A stretch of DNA of 64,000 nucleotides from Diplosphaera chodatii (Eukaryota > Chlorophyta > Trebouxiophyceae > Prasiolales > Stichococcaceae), in assembly GCA_032358165.1 (NCBI GenBank), contig JAALGY010000052.1, positions 1,302,001 through 1,366,000 on the forward strand. The letters run 5' to 3'. Below are positions 24,801 through 36,701 of the stretch, piece after piece. How positions within the stretch are numbered: position 1 is the stretch's first letter; each line of letters begins with the position of its first letter. Under the pieces are notes generated by a model, which was given only the letters and a program-made list of their open reading frames with translations, was not told the origin of the DNA and searched no databases. The position numbers were made by a program, and so were the translations under genes.

Positions 24801-27800
24801 ACCGCTGTAATTCTATAGCGCCGTTGTGAGCTTGACGATCTGGGTTTGCTCATGTTCATGCACATGAGGCCCCTGCCTGGCATGGCGGCAGTACACATTG
24901 TGTGGTCATGCAGGTCAAGTTTCAGCAGGCAGCTGGCGTTGACATGGAGGCGAATGGAGCAGCGCTGTCAGTTTGGGAGGAGGTGAAGCTCATAGTCCCG
25001 CTAACCTGGCACTCACCTTCGGTTGCAAGCTGTGTGAGCATCCCATCGGTTACTTGTCTGGCTGTTGAGCTCGCCAGTGACAACATTCTGGCTCGTTGGT
25101 GCAAAATACACAGGTGGGACCGGGCGCCAGCCTTGAGTACGCGTGGGACGAGCCGCAGGCGGCCAGGCGGCTGCGCTGCGTGCTGGAGGGGCAGGGCGTC
25201 GCATACCGGGACGCCATGCACCAGTACTCCCTGGACGAGATCCGGGTGCCCAAGCGATGCCCCATCGCAGCATCCAGAGCTAGTTGCAGGGCATGCCCTT
25301 GCCTGTCGAGGGACCCTGACTGTCCAACGAAATTCCTTGCAGTTGATATATCTGCCTGCTATGTGCAGGTGTACCCACCCATCAAGCTGAAGAAGGCCAA
25401 CATGCGACTGGACCGCCTGGCGGGCAAGGTCGTCACAGGTGTTGGCAGCGCCGCCAAGAGCGCACGCCGCATCGTTTCCCGCATCGGCTCAGCGGCGGAC
25501 GGGCCCATGGCCCCGCAGCAGGTGGCGAAACATGCTGTTGGCAACAAGCAAGCAAGTGTTGTAAGGCATGTTGCAACCACAACAGCAGAATCGTAACGAG
25601 ATTGGCTGCTTGTGCAGATGCTCATGCAACGTCAGCTGCATGGAAGTCTCCTCATATTGCCACTCACCTTGGCATGCAGAGCACAGCAGGCGGCGGCTCG
25701 GACTATGATGTGCGGCTGGTGTACGTGTCCACCCATGCAGAGGGCGTGACGCGTGTGCTGTGCTTCTCCGACTCGAAGGACCAGTACACGCGCGACGCGT
25801 ATGCTGAAGACGCTGCAGGGCTGACACGGCGCCTGGCCCAGCTGGACGAGCAACTGCAGGTGCAGACGGCTACAGCACATGGGCTGCAATTGTGCATGCA
25901 ATTGCCCTTTTGCCTGCTGCATGGCTTACAAACAAGTCAACACATTGAACGGTGCTCACAGCCCTTATTTCGTGCTCTCGACCTCGGCTCAGACATCATC
26001 TCGGTGCAACAGGAGGCGAATGCAGAGCTGGACCAGCTGGAGGACAGCAGCAACCTGGACATGTCGCTGATAACAGACGCACCCTCCCGCCGGCATCAGC
26101 GGTCACCAAGCCTGACGTCTCGCCTGAGCGCCACCCTCTCCACACGCTCCTCCACCTCTGACGGTGTGCAGCATGTGCTTAAGTGTAACACGTCAGTGAT
26201 GCGCTGGCCCGCATCCGGATACCTCACCTGCTGAGATGCGCAGCAATGCATCGTTAGTTGTGACAGCCTGCGTAGAAAATTTCACTTCGTTGACATGCTG
26301 GCAGATGGGTCAGCAACTGTGGCTGGTGAGGCGGCACTGGCTGCAAGGCTGCGGCGTGCGTCCATGTTTGGCGCATTGGAGCCGGCACCCAGGGAGGAAA
26401 GGCCGCTGGTGCCTGCTCCTAGCTTCGGTCCGCGCCGGATGCCCAACTTCCTGCGGACCTCCATGCACCGCCTCGGACTGGTGCACACTCCACATTCCGC
26501 TCGTGGGTTGACACCCTGCGCGTGTTCCACAGCTTGAGATGCATTCTAGTGTACTTCCCAATGCTGATGTCATACCATGTGTTTAGACGTCTCCTGTGTC
26601 ATGTTGCCTGCAGAGGGCGATGTCCATGCAAGGGGACATCACCTACGCTGAGGCAGGCAGCGAATCCAGCGCTGCCATAACTCCACAGCCAAGCGGCCCG
26701 CTGCCACAGATTGATGTCGTGACGCCACGCCTCAGCGTCCTGCAGACGCCGGACACGCTGCCAGAGTGAGCATGACTGGCTGCACAATACAGATCAAATA
26801 GTATCTTGAGGGCCTCCCAGACCTCTGGCCAATGATTGTCTTCCAAGCTGCCAGCTGTGGCGATGTGCAGGGATGCTCGGCCACAGTCAGCCCCTGGCAA
26901 CGCCCGCGGCGCCTTCAGCTACCAGCGCACCACCTCGATCACTGAGGAGGCCGACGGCGAGGCGGAGTCGCCCCGGCAGGCGGTCATGCCCCGGCTGGAT
27001 AGCATCAGCATGCCCGTGCCAGCCCTGCGACCCAGCACAGCACCGCCTGCAGCACAGACTGCCCATGCTGCAGCACACGCTGATGGACACCAGAGTCCGT
27101 TTGTGCGCTGGGCAGCGCTGCAGCGCGTGGCTTCAGACAGCGTCAATGTGCTGGGCGCCAGCATAGACCCTGCCGCAAGTGGCGAGGCAGCGACTGCGCC
27201 AGGCGGCGCGCGAGATGTGCCTGCAGCTGCCTCGCCCGGCTCCTCAGCGGATGGTGCCAGTTCTGGCGCAAGCTCAGTGCGGTTCAGCCCGATATCACAG
27301 GGGCTAGTGCTGCCAAAGCTGGAGGTTGGTGCACTAGCAGCAGGCGCTGCTGCACCCTCAGATGACATGCCTGCAGCATCACTGGCAGCAGCTTTTCAGG
27401 CTGTGGCATCGCCACTGCTCAAGGGCACGGCAGCAAGCAGCCATCTATCAGAGGCAGCCACACCACAAGGTGCAGCCTACAGTCGCCAGGCGTATGCTGA
27501 GCAGCCAACCGTGTGGTCCTCGCCTGGAACAGTCAGCACCAGCACGGCGAGCCCGGCAGTCACACTGCCAGACACGCCAACATCGCAGCACTGGACGCAG
27601 GGTTCAGGCCAGGGGCTGCCACCATCACTGAGGTACAGCCACAGCGCCATGTGGGATGGCGACACCAGTTTGCGGCCCCGAGGTCGCCGCACAGCCCCTG
27701 CAGACGAGCTGGGCAGCGGCGGAGATCATGGCCCTCTGGCGAGGCTGCCGTCCCAGCCGCGCAGTGTGGTGCCCGAGGCCATTGCTGCACCGGGCGGCCT

Positions 27801-30800
27801 GCAGCATGGCAAAGGGACTGTGGCCACCATCCCCGAGGCCAGCCCGGTGCCGTCGGTGTCGCAGCCGCAGCGGTCGCAGCTGCGACTCAGCAGCCTGCGC
27901 GCGCCGTCACAGGACAGCGTGGCGCTGCCCGGCCTCCCGGGCGGGCGGCTGGACGCGGCGCGCCTCAGTGCGATGGGCCGCGCCATCGCGGCGACCGCGG
28001 CGAGCGGCCTGCCGCCCGGCAGCGGCGAACTCCTGGGCGGCGAGCTCCACGTGCGCATCATCAGCGGCTCCAACGTGCTGGACGCGCTGGTGCACCGGCA
28101 GCGGACGCTGACCTCCGAGAGCCGCAAGCTCAAGGTGGGCGGCCCTCGGCATGCCTGCGCCCCTTTGCTGTTGCTCTGCTTTGGCACCCCTTCTGCATGT
28201 GAAGCACGACCGTCAACATGTGATCCAGAATGCCATGTTCTGTGAGTCAAAACTTTGCTGCGATGGATGCAGGCCATGGTGCGTGCTGCAAAGCTGGAGG
28301 TGTACTGCATCGTGGAGGTGGAGGGCCAGCAGCGCCGGACTGTGCCCGTCGCAGGCGCCTCGGGTGAGGATGCAGCTGCACATGTTGTCACTGCAGCCGT
28401 GCTGTTGTGTTGCGGACGCTCGGACATAGCCTGCGCTAGTGATCGCTCCTTCAGGGGGCCTGTCTGCATTGCAGATGTGCTGTGGAACGAGGAGCTGACC
28501 TTCAAGACCGTGCGAAGCACGGCAGACCTGCGCATCTCCGTCTTTGCCCGCATGCGCCTTGGGTCTGATGCCTTCCTGGGTGAGGAAACTGCACCGGGCA
28601 TACGATTTATGTACAATTCACATGGTAACTCGGGATCTCACCGATCTGCTGGTCGCTTTGATCTTTGCCTGCATCCCCTGCAGGCGAGGTGGTCATCCCC
28701 CTCCAGGAGGCTGCAAGCTTTGGGGATGCGCGCTCTGATGTGAAGCGCTACACCCTGGGCCGCCGCACCACGAAGGAAAGGGTGAGCCACATCGGGGTGC
28801 AAATCTGAATGCGAGGCATGCCCCCACGAACACGAGGGGTCATGCTTGTGTTCGTCATGGTATGCTGAACTGGAATCCTTCTGTAGCCTGATGTGTGGGT
28901 ATGTGGCGCACCCTGTCACCAGGTGAGCGGTGACATCGCGCTCGGCTGCCGCTGGCGGGTGTCGCCGCTGGACGTGCTGGCGCTGCAGGTGCGGGGCAAG
29001 CAGGAGGAGCTCGACTACAAGCAGGAGCTGGTCGCCGTCATCAAGGACTGGTGGGTCACGCCCATCAGATGTATGCAAGTCGTGCAACCTGCATAAGCAT
29101 TACACCTGTACTTCTGCAAGACTTACTTGCTGGCGATCATTGGTGTATCTCCTACCTTCAAGCCTTGCTATAATGTGCAATCAGGGTTGCTTGAACAGTG
29201 CTGGGCTATGCTTCCGCAGGCAGCCCGAGTCCGTGGCGCCATCCCAGCTGCCGGAGCCAGAGTCGTGTGGCGGCGCCGGCACTGCCAGCCGTTGGGGCAG
29301 GACGCGGGGCCGCCTGGAGGTCCGCATCATCGAGGCCCGCAACCTGACTTTCGGCTCCGGCGTCCTCAACAAATTCCACACGCTGGTACGCTGAGCAAAA
29401 CTTGCAATTCGACACGCAGGGCTTACAGAGCAGCTGTCATGCGCAGCCACTGCTATCAGTATTTCTTTGCGGGGATGCACCTGCCAAAGGGGGTTGATGA
29501 GTTGTGCTTGAAACTGCCTGCAGAATACCTTTGCCGTGGCGTCCTGCAATGATGACGCGGGCGCGCTGCCGTACGCGACGCACCCCATCTCCCGCTCTCT
29601 GACGCCCCACTGGGACGAGCTGGCGGTGTTCAAGGACGTGGCGCCTACCGACCGGCTGCACGTCTCTGTGCTGGACCGCCGCCTGATGGGTCCGCACCTA
29701 CTACTGGGTCAGGTGCGCAGCCATGCTGGCAGACATGCAAGGATGAGCGTGCGGTGCAAGTACCACACACGCTTGTTATGTCATGCTTGCTCGTGGCCAG
29801 CCGTGACCGGCAGGTTCCAAAGTGAATGTCCCTGGAGCAGGTGGAGGTTGGCGTCCACGAGTTTGCTGATGGCCGCCCGCACTACGCATGGCTGCCGCTG
29901 GCTGGCCGTGCTGCGGCTGGTCATATGGGCGGAGAGGTGCGCATCCTCTTGGGGCTGGTGTGCAGTCAGCCAACCTGGGTCCTGCAGCACACCATACAGT
30001 GCTTCGAGGCTTCACGAACATTGGCATGGCTACAGGTGCACCTGCGCCTGCAATGGCGAGAGAACCAGCATGAGGCCGATGCTGAAGCCACTGCCACATT
30101 CTCCTTCGAGGTTCGTCAGTCGTCATGTCCACCATGCAGATGCTGTGTGGGAGAAGAAGTACACTATTGCACCAATTGGTCTCCAGGCTGAGTGGTTTCT
30201 TCCAAAATCATCTGCTGGTGCGCTGCAGGTCGACCTTCAAGGTATTGGCGTGTCAATCATCGAGGCGTCAGTCACCAAGCTTGCTCGGGAAGTCATGCAC
30301 ATGCAGCTGCGGCGGGTGAGTGTGCTGCTTCGCCCAATGTGAAAGCCATCACACGCTTTTCGGAATTGCATGGCCACTCGTCCTGCTGTTCAACACCTTT
30401 GGTCGCCCTCAAGCGCCTGCGCTCATCGACTAAGGAGATGTGGTGTGTGGTCCTGCAGGTGCATGCTGACTATCGGCTGAGCGCATCAAACCAGAGCATG
30501 CGCTTTGCGCTGACGGACATGCAGGTGGACAACCAGCTGCTGACGTCCAGCCAGCCGGTGGTGCTTGCCCGCGCGCGGCATGCATGTGCGAACTGCTCTG
30601 CACCTGATGAATTGTGCAATCCGCCTGCTTGTGCCGTTCATGGCCCTGTCTGTTGCGTCTTCAACACATGTTGGCGCAAGGCGCATTGCAACTTCCACCT
30701 GATACTCTCAAGCAGGGGCCGGCCAGGACATGGACGAAGCGGAGGCGATGCACGCGCGGCGGCCCTTCCTGGAGATCCGTGCGGAGCTGCTCAACAACAA

Positions 30801-33800
30801 CAACATCGTGCACTTCTCCAACATCTCCATCGTGCAGCAGGTCCGCACATCTGCGGTGTCACCCATCAATCAGGCTGGCGCACCGTCCACCTTAGTTACA
30901 CTCATCGGACTGACAGACACCAGGCAATGACATGTCGAAGGGGTTTGCCAAGCTTGGATTCATTGGTGCTGAGGGAATCAATGTTTTGCAACAGGAGGTG
31001 GACGTTGCATTGGAGGAGGATTTCAATGAGGCGATGCTCGCGATGCTGCGCGACCTGCCCATGCAGGACATCTATCAGGTGCTGCGCACTTGCCGGGCAA
31101 AAGCCTTCATCTGAAGCCAGAGCCAGACTGAGCTGGACAACTGCTTTACCATGTGGATGCAAACCCCACTGATGTGCTGCAGTGTTGAAGATGTGAACTC
31201 TTGTGTTCAGGTGCCTGGTGCATCTGTGCCAAGGCGGTCGTTCTTGGATGACCAGCTGGACGGCGACTCTGCGCTGCGGTCCCTGCTGGACGCCTCCCTC
31301 GAGTCCTTCAACACACGCACCAGGTGAGGGGTCATGGACGTGCAAGGCTCAGGTGTGCGGGCTACCAACTGCATCCTGGACACATGACAAACACACCTTG
31401 TTTGCACAACCAGGCGAGAGCGCAAGGTGTACTTTGAGAAACTGGACGTGGCTGCAATCCGCTGCAATCTGACACTGATACCCCGACCAGGCCAGCGCAG
31501 CGAGGCTGATCCGGTATGTGCTGTCCGATGACCACTTGTCAGGATCTGGTACCCTGTACAACGGCTGGCCTGCAACTGGATGTGCATACAGCTGGCCTTC
31601 AAGTGCATGTGCTCATGCAGGCCACTGCAGCAGTCTCTCGGTTCCGGCTGGCCAACGTGTTTGGCATCCACTTCAGTGATGTGCATGCACTGCCACTGCG
31701 CATTGGGTCGCTGCAGCTGAGCCATGCCTTCATGACGCTGAATCAGTTGACCAGCCAGATTGGCCGGCATCTGCTGTGGACGGTGAGAACCTTATGCCTG
31801 AAATATATATGTGATGATGCCATGCTGCAGTATCCTGCATGTCGACTAGCTCATCTCAGTAGGTCAAGTGGACTCTCGGTGTGCAGGCGATCCATGAGAT
31901 GCATAAGATCCTTGGGCAGGTCGATATATTGGTGAGCAGCGGCAAGTTTGCACACGGATTCCCAGCAGCAATACGCTTGATGTGATGCTGGATGCACACA
32001 TGGATGCTTGCAACATCGGGTTGCTCTTTTGCAGGGTTCGCCCATTGTGCTAGCCAACAGCTTGCTTGCGGGTGGTCGCGCCTTCTTGGCAGAGCCCGCA
32101 AAGGCTCGCACGCCCAAGGACTTTGCACGGGGAGTCGCCTCTGGTGGGCATGGACTGCAACCACTTGCACGAGTGTTCCTGAGCAGCCCCAGAACCTGCA
32201 CACCATGCAAGCCACCTTTGGTGCTTGCTCATCGAGCATGCAGAGTGCAGAGCGTGGCTGCTCCTCACAGGCACCGCAAGCCTCTTCCGCAACGGGGCCT
32301 TTGGCGCGCTCGTAGCCTTTGGGCAGCTCACAGGCGGCCTGGGCAAGGGGCTCGCTGTCCTCTCCATGGTGACCACATGTGCATTGTTACGTGCGCTGTG
32401 ACTGTTTATTGCAGTGGGCGCTGCCCTGCTAGTCGATGTGTTGATGTATTGGTCACCGGTGGTCAACCTTGCTTTGCAGGACGAGGAGTTCATCGGGCGC
32501 TTCCGCTCGGCCCCTGCAGACGCGCAGGCCCGCATGCTGCATGGCCTGCAGTCGTTCGGAGTCGGCCTCCTCGAGGGCTGCACAGGTGCGCAGTGCAGAA
32601 GCGCATTGCAGTGATGCAAGGCACCGGCTGCAGGTGTGATGCTGCCGTTTCACCAGCCTGTTGCACTCCCGACATTCTGTGCCCGTGCTGACCCAGGGGT
32701 GCTGAAGGCGCCGCTGGCCGGGTACCGGGAGGGCGGACTTGTGGGCGCCGGCCGGGGCGCGCTCCTGGGCTGCGCTGGCCTGCTGCTCAAGCCCACGGCC
32801 GGCGGCCTGGAGCTCACCTCCAAGACCTTCAGCGGGTGACTGCTGCCATAATGTCAAAACCTGCGGCAGGCAACACTTCTGCCGAGCAGACGTGTCACAG
32901 TGTCACATGTTGCATCAATGCAACAATCAATACTCCAGTGGAGGCTCGTCTCAAGCTGTGTGGGTCTGCCCACCAGGCTGGGCATCGTCGTGCGGGAGGC
33001 GGGGCTGGAGCCGCCGCCGCCCCCGCGCAGCCGGGCGCGGCCGCCCCGCCAGTTCGGCGTCGCGGCCTGCGGCGGCGGCAGCACCACCGCAGGTTTGCTG
33101 TCACACGGTTGTGGAGGGGCGCTCTGCAACGGCGCCGACGTGTGCTCACATCGCTGAACATCTCACTTTGGGAGGAAGTCCATGCCACGATGCCGCAGTG
33201 TGCTCGCATCACGTGGCGACGCCGAGGCAGGGGCACCGTGCAGCGTCCACACCGCCACATGGCGCCGCTGCAATGCAGGCGGGATGCGGCGGTGGCAGGC
33301 CGTGGTGGAGTCGCTGGACGGCGTCGACAGCGCCGGCGGCGGCGCCGCCGCCGGCGCTGTCGACGCCGTGGTGGACGCGCTGCAGACCAAGCAGGGCAAG
33401 GCGACGGTGTTCATGGCGGACACGCTGCTGTACGTGGACATGCGGCGCCGGCGGCTGCGCTGGTCCATCAAGCTGCCGCACCTCACCACCGTGTCCACCC
33501 ACGGTGCGCACCCGAGCCTGCCACCCTGTGCTGTTGGTCCAGGTCTATGTGTTGCAACCCCTGCCGTTCTGGTTGTGATTGCTTTATGTTGTTGTGAGGC
33601 GAGTCCGTGTCTGAGCTGAGGACCCACGCCGCTGCAGGGCTGGTGGTCGTGGTGCACCACAGCATCCGGCCGTCGGGGCGCCTGTTCGAGTGGTGCGACG
33701 TGCGGCTGCCGGCGCGGCGCCGCGTGGCCTGCGCCTCCCGCGAGACTGCGCAGGTGGGCCCCGCTGCTTGGTGCGCCTCCATGACTGCCGCCAGTCGGCT

Positions 33801-34831
33801 GCCCATCGGCACCCGCAGCTGCGTAGCAGGCCAGTGAACAGCTCAAGGCTTGCTGCGTCAGTGCGCCTGAGTGCAAGGGCCGCACCGCATCCGTGCAGGC
33901 GCTGAACGCCAAGCTGGACCGGGCGCTGGCGGCGCGCGCCGCTGCGGACGAGGCTGCGGGCGGCGGGCGCCCGAGCGCGGGCGGGGAGCGGCCCTCGGGG
34001 GACGGGTCGCCCCCGCACGGCGCCGCCGACCTGCACATCATGCACCGCGACGCGCCGACCGACCAGGACGAGGACGACGAGCTGGGGACTGGGGGCGCGG
34101 CCCGCAGCGCCGCCGCCGACGCCGGCGGCGCGGCCGAGGCCCGCGGCACAGCTGGTGCAGCTGCGGGTCGCAGCAGCGGGGGACTGCTGCCCAGCAGCGA
34201 GACTGTGGGCGTGGGGGCGAGCAGCGGGGGCAGGCAGCAGGGTGACCCGGCGGCAGGCGCCAGCGCTGGTCCACCGGCGCAGCAGCGGCAGGAGCAGCAG
34301 CAGCACTCCGCCCCCACTGCTCCCACGCCACTGCAGGCTCGCGCCAAGCGGACGGAGACAGCTGCGGAGCCAGGGGCAGGCACTGCCACCGTTGCCACCG
34401 CGGCCGCGGCGCTGCAGCTGCAGCCCGCGCTGCGCACGATGCTGCTGCTGTGCGACTGCGCGGGCGGCGGCGACCGGCGCATGGCGGCGGACACCCTGGT
34501 GTCGCTGAAGATGCTGGCAGACGCAACAAACATGAGTGAGTTGCAGCATCGCGTCGAGCGCACACAGACTCCTCGTGAGACTTTCGCTGGCTCTCTGGTG
34601 TTGGATCGCTGCACAATCCGCCTGATGTTGCCATGTCATATTGACGGTGGTTGCATCTGTGACGCAGGGGTGCAGGAGCTTGGGCTGTCTGCAGCCTCGG
34701 CAGAGCGAGCATCATCTGCGCTCTCGTCAGTGGCGGCAATGTGTACAAATACAAATGCAGAGCCAGCAGCGAGGCTCGCTGGTGTGAGGGCGCTGTGTGG
34801 CGCACATCTAGCGCTGGAGCCGGGCGGCTAG
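9132..34831 (+). CDS. VPS13-family bridge-like lipid transfer protein (giant, multi-exon)
   Basis: One long plus-strand series of exons over 25.7 kb encodes several thousand residues with VPS13 architecture. An N-terminal chorein region (9345-9886) includes DLRLSISLW and VKLRITWWHWHN. It is followed by NYAQFYSYRRVRP and ESPRLWWQHAACAVL (about 11000-11300), diagnostic of VPS13 after chorein. Repeating-beta-groove segments follow to about 20 kb, then a VAB/SHR-BD-like region (20800-25300), a disordered linker (26600-28000), C2-like domains (28010-29850), the VPS13 C-terminal region (30230-32840) and a PH-like domain (33280-33780). The stop is TAG at 34829-34831. VPS13 proteins form hydrophobic channels that move bulk lipid between membranes at contact sites. 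C2 plus PH-like C-terminal modules match plant VPS13M-type proteins. Most introns are 80-250 bases and many exon edges are unresolved. A break into two genes cannot be excluded, but no internal promoter or stop is evident. Confidence 0.88.
20800..25300 (+). other. VPS13 adaptor-binding (VAB/SHR-BD-like) beta region
   Basis: Successive exons carry the repeated pattern of this domain: PLYRLVNRSGLRVSYWA (about 20840), VLTVHSNVRIENHTSHAL (about 21480), YVLRFKPPLTITNLLPF (about 22250), MRLRVGTGSWSPSINLE (about 23225), VLPRYIISNQSEAPLDF (about 24095) and LEYAWDEPQAARRLR (about 25130). Each combines an NxT/NxS-type turn with a beta strand. In yeast Vps13 this region binds organelle adaptors through conserved asparagines. 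Confidence 0.75.
26620..28005 (+). other. Long disordered Ser/Ala/Pro-rich linker in the VPS13-type protein
   Basis: The exon beginning near 26866 stays open to beyond 28130. It encodes more than 350 residues dominated by Ala, Ser, Pro and Gly with scattered Arg and Gln (for example RPSTAPPAAQTAHAAAHAD). No fold is visible. It separates the VAB-like region from the C2-like domains and is longer than linkers I would expect at this position in the family. Confidence 0.7.
28010..29860 (+). other. Two C2-like domains of the VPS13-type protein
   Basis: The first C2-like unit opens GELHVRIISGSNVLDALV, continues KLEVYCIVEVEGQQRRT and VLWNEELTFKTV, and ends LGCRWRVSPLDVLALQV (28030-29010). The second opens GRLEVRIIEARNLTFGSG, then TLTPHWDELAVFKDV-like and RLHVSVLDRRLMGPHLLL (29300-29710). 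Both show the C2 order of an LxVxIxxAxxL strand, a W-(N/D)-E core and a final strand. C2 domains give calcium- or phospholipid-dependent membrane binding and occur in plant VPS13 homologues. Confidence 0.75.
30230..32840 (+). other. VPS13 C-terminal domain exons
   Basis: Exons encode GIGVSIIEASVTKLAREVM, KVYFEKLDVAAIRCNLTL, GIHFSDVHALPLRIGSLQL, LGSPIVLANSLLAGGRAF, FARGVASG and a following SLFRNGAFGAL / FGQLTGGLGKGLAVLSM. They end with GLLEGCTGVLKAPLAGYREG-type and GAGRGALLGCAGLLLKPTAG sequence. This is the characteristic glycine-rich ATG2/VPS13 C-terminal helix region that binds lipid droplets and mitochondria in other species. The assignment is unambiguous. Confidence 0.9.
33280..34831 (+). 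other. PH-like domain and C-terminal tail of the VPS13-type protein
   Basis: Exons give KQGKATVFMADTLLYVDM, LRWSIKLPHLTTVSTHG and GLVVVVHHS with CDVRLPARRRVACASRE. This is the beta-strand order of the Dbl-homology/PH-like module that closes VPS13 proteins. Behind it come about 180 residues of Ala/Gly/Asp/Gln-rich low complexity (33900-34420). A final helical segment (ALRTMLLLCDCAGGGDRRMA, then VQELGLSAASAERASSAL) reads like an armadillo-type repeat and ends at TAG 34829-34831. Confidence 0.65.
33318..33369. repeat. Perfect 52-bp palindrome in coding sequence
   Basis: The sequence from 33318 to 33369 equals its own reverse complement over all 52 bases, centred between 33343 and 33344 with no spacer. 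It is almost wholly G/C, with two SalI-like GTCGAC hexamers near the ends. It lies inside the exon for the PH-like domain and encodes a Gly/Ala-rich run (SAGGGAAAGAVDA), which therefore reads almost identically on both strands. Confidence 0.95.
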
Positions 34832-35052
34832 GATGATTCCTGGCCTCCCCATTCACTTTGTTCTTCGGTGTCATTCTGAGTGTGTAGGATGCGGATGTGT
34901 GCTTGCATTGTCTGCTTTAGGTATGCTTCACTGGTCCTGTAGCCTAGCTTGCTCATTGCGCTTGTAGCTAGGCTTGTCCTGGTTTGGGTCCTAGTAAACT
35001 GTGACTGTGTTTATTATATCGCAACTGTGAAGCAACAGCTGCGCCCGGTGTT

Positions 35053-36701
35053 ATGACTTTGCAGACAATGTCGAAATTTTGTATGCCACGTCGTCAGTTA
35101 ATGTTGCCACAACCCCTACCTGCGGACCTGCTCTCCCAAGTCCCAACAAGTGGTAAGCACCGCCGTTTTACCGCCATTGACATGGCTCCTCGACAACCTC
35201 GACTTGTGCGCAGAAAGCACAGTTACGAGTGCAACTTTCAAGCTTCCGAGGAAAAAGGCGCGATGCTTCTCTCATCCTGCGGCCGCATCTTGCGTCACCA
35301 ACCGCCCATCCTGCTGAGGGACTTTGGCAGTGGCATCAGCAGCCATCATGCTTTGGCTGGCGGTGTGCAGCATATTGCGTTGCAAGCAAATAGGAGGACA
35401 GCAAACTGCAACAGAAACACAGCAGGTGTCCACAGAGCTTACCTTGAGCCTCTGCGTGGTTGGCAATTCCAACTGACTCTCTCCCGGCGTTTGACCTTCC
35501 TGCTGATGCAAATGCTTTCGTCTGCCAGGGCACCCGGTCGTCTGCCAGGCGCTGGGTCCGCAGTCGACTCGGCCTCTAGCTACCCGAGCGGAGGTGGCGC
35601 CGCTCATCCCAGCCATTGAGCTGATTGTGGGCCCAATGTTTGCCGGCAAGTCCACAGAGTTGCTCCGGCGCGTGACCCACTTCGAGGTGATCACGGACGG
35701 GCAGCAGCGCACCAACTTCAGGGTCGTTGGTGTAGAACTCTAGCTTGCTTCACGACCATGCGGTCTGCATGTCTGTGCGGCCATGCGGATGCCGGCTCTC
35801 ATGCACCAGCAGGGTGCAGGCCATGACGTCGTGCTGGTGAAAAGCAAAAAGGACGACAGGTACCATGTCGACCGTGTGGTGACCCACGACGGCTTGCACA
35901 AGGCAGGTGGTTTGAATGCTGTGCCCCCCATGCAGCCTGATGCTAACATTGCACACATGTGGAATACTGAGGCCGCAAGGTGTGACATGGTGGCAATGCG
36001 TTGTGCCTGCAGGCCTGTCTTAGCGTGGAGACGTTGGCAGAGTTCAAACAACACTTCAGCAGCATCTACCAGGCAGCTCAGGCGTGCACATGAATGACAC
36101 TGGATCCAGAGGTTCCAAACACCTGCGGTGCTCCTGCGGAGACGTTGATCCCGCCGCTTCTGCAGGTCATCGCAGTGGATGAGGCGCAGTTCTTCCCAGA
36201 CCTGCTTGACTTCTGCGTACAAGCGGCAGACCGTGATGCCAAGGTGGTGCTGGTGGCCGGCCTGGATGGAGACTTTCGACGCCGCCAGTTTGGCCAGGTG
36301 CGAACTGCATTTTCAGCCATGGCGCAGTTCTCGTACAGTTGCAGACCAGCATGCGTTGCATACAACAGTTGGCTATGATGGAGGGTTTGGCATAGTGCGC
36401 TTGCTGGGCGTCAGACATCACTCCATAAAAGTGCGACATTCATCTGCATAAACCTCTGATGCAGCCAGTGGCGTACACAGCTTCCACTCAAGGTGGACTG
36501 CATTACCAGCAGGTGTTGGAGCTGATGCCTGTGGCGGACAAAGTGTCAAAGTTATCCTCGACATGCAAATTCTGCAGCCGGGCAGCGCACTTCTCGCTGC
36601 GCATCGCAGCTGATGATCGGCAGGAGGTTGTTGGGGGAGCTGACAAGTATGCGCCTGTCTGCCGCCGGCACTATGTGGAGCTCAGTGATACACGGATGTA
36701 G
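35053..36701 (+). CDS. Thymidine kinase, TK1 type
   Basis: Six exons (35053-35152, 35529-35686, 35813-35902, 36013-36081, 36166-36297, 36513-36701) join in phase to give 245 aa. The enzyme phosphorylates thymidine with ATP in the pyrimidine salvage pathway. Residues 68-75 form the P-loop [17 protein letters not shown] at about 143-151 holds the catalytic glutamate, and LVAGLDGDF follows. The zinc site is CKFC (201/204) with CRRH (233/236) in the lasso region. About 60 residues precede the kinase fold, Arg-containing and poor in acid, consistent with an organellar transit peptide. Several in-frame ATGs exist (35053, 35068, 35083). Two introns (35903-36012 and 36082-36165) must use GC donors, because the nearby GT alternatives break the frame. 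The gene is a direct neighbour of VPS13 with about 220 bases between. Confidence 0.92.

Noticed and set aside
33163..34614. 483-codon minus-strand open frame
   Set aside because: Antisense of VPS13 C-terminal exons. Composition is Ser/Ala/Pro/Arg without a domain, and the plus strand carries PH-like strands and correct splice signals.
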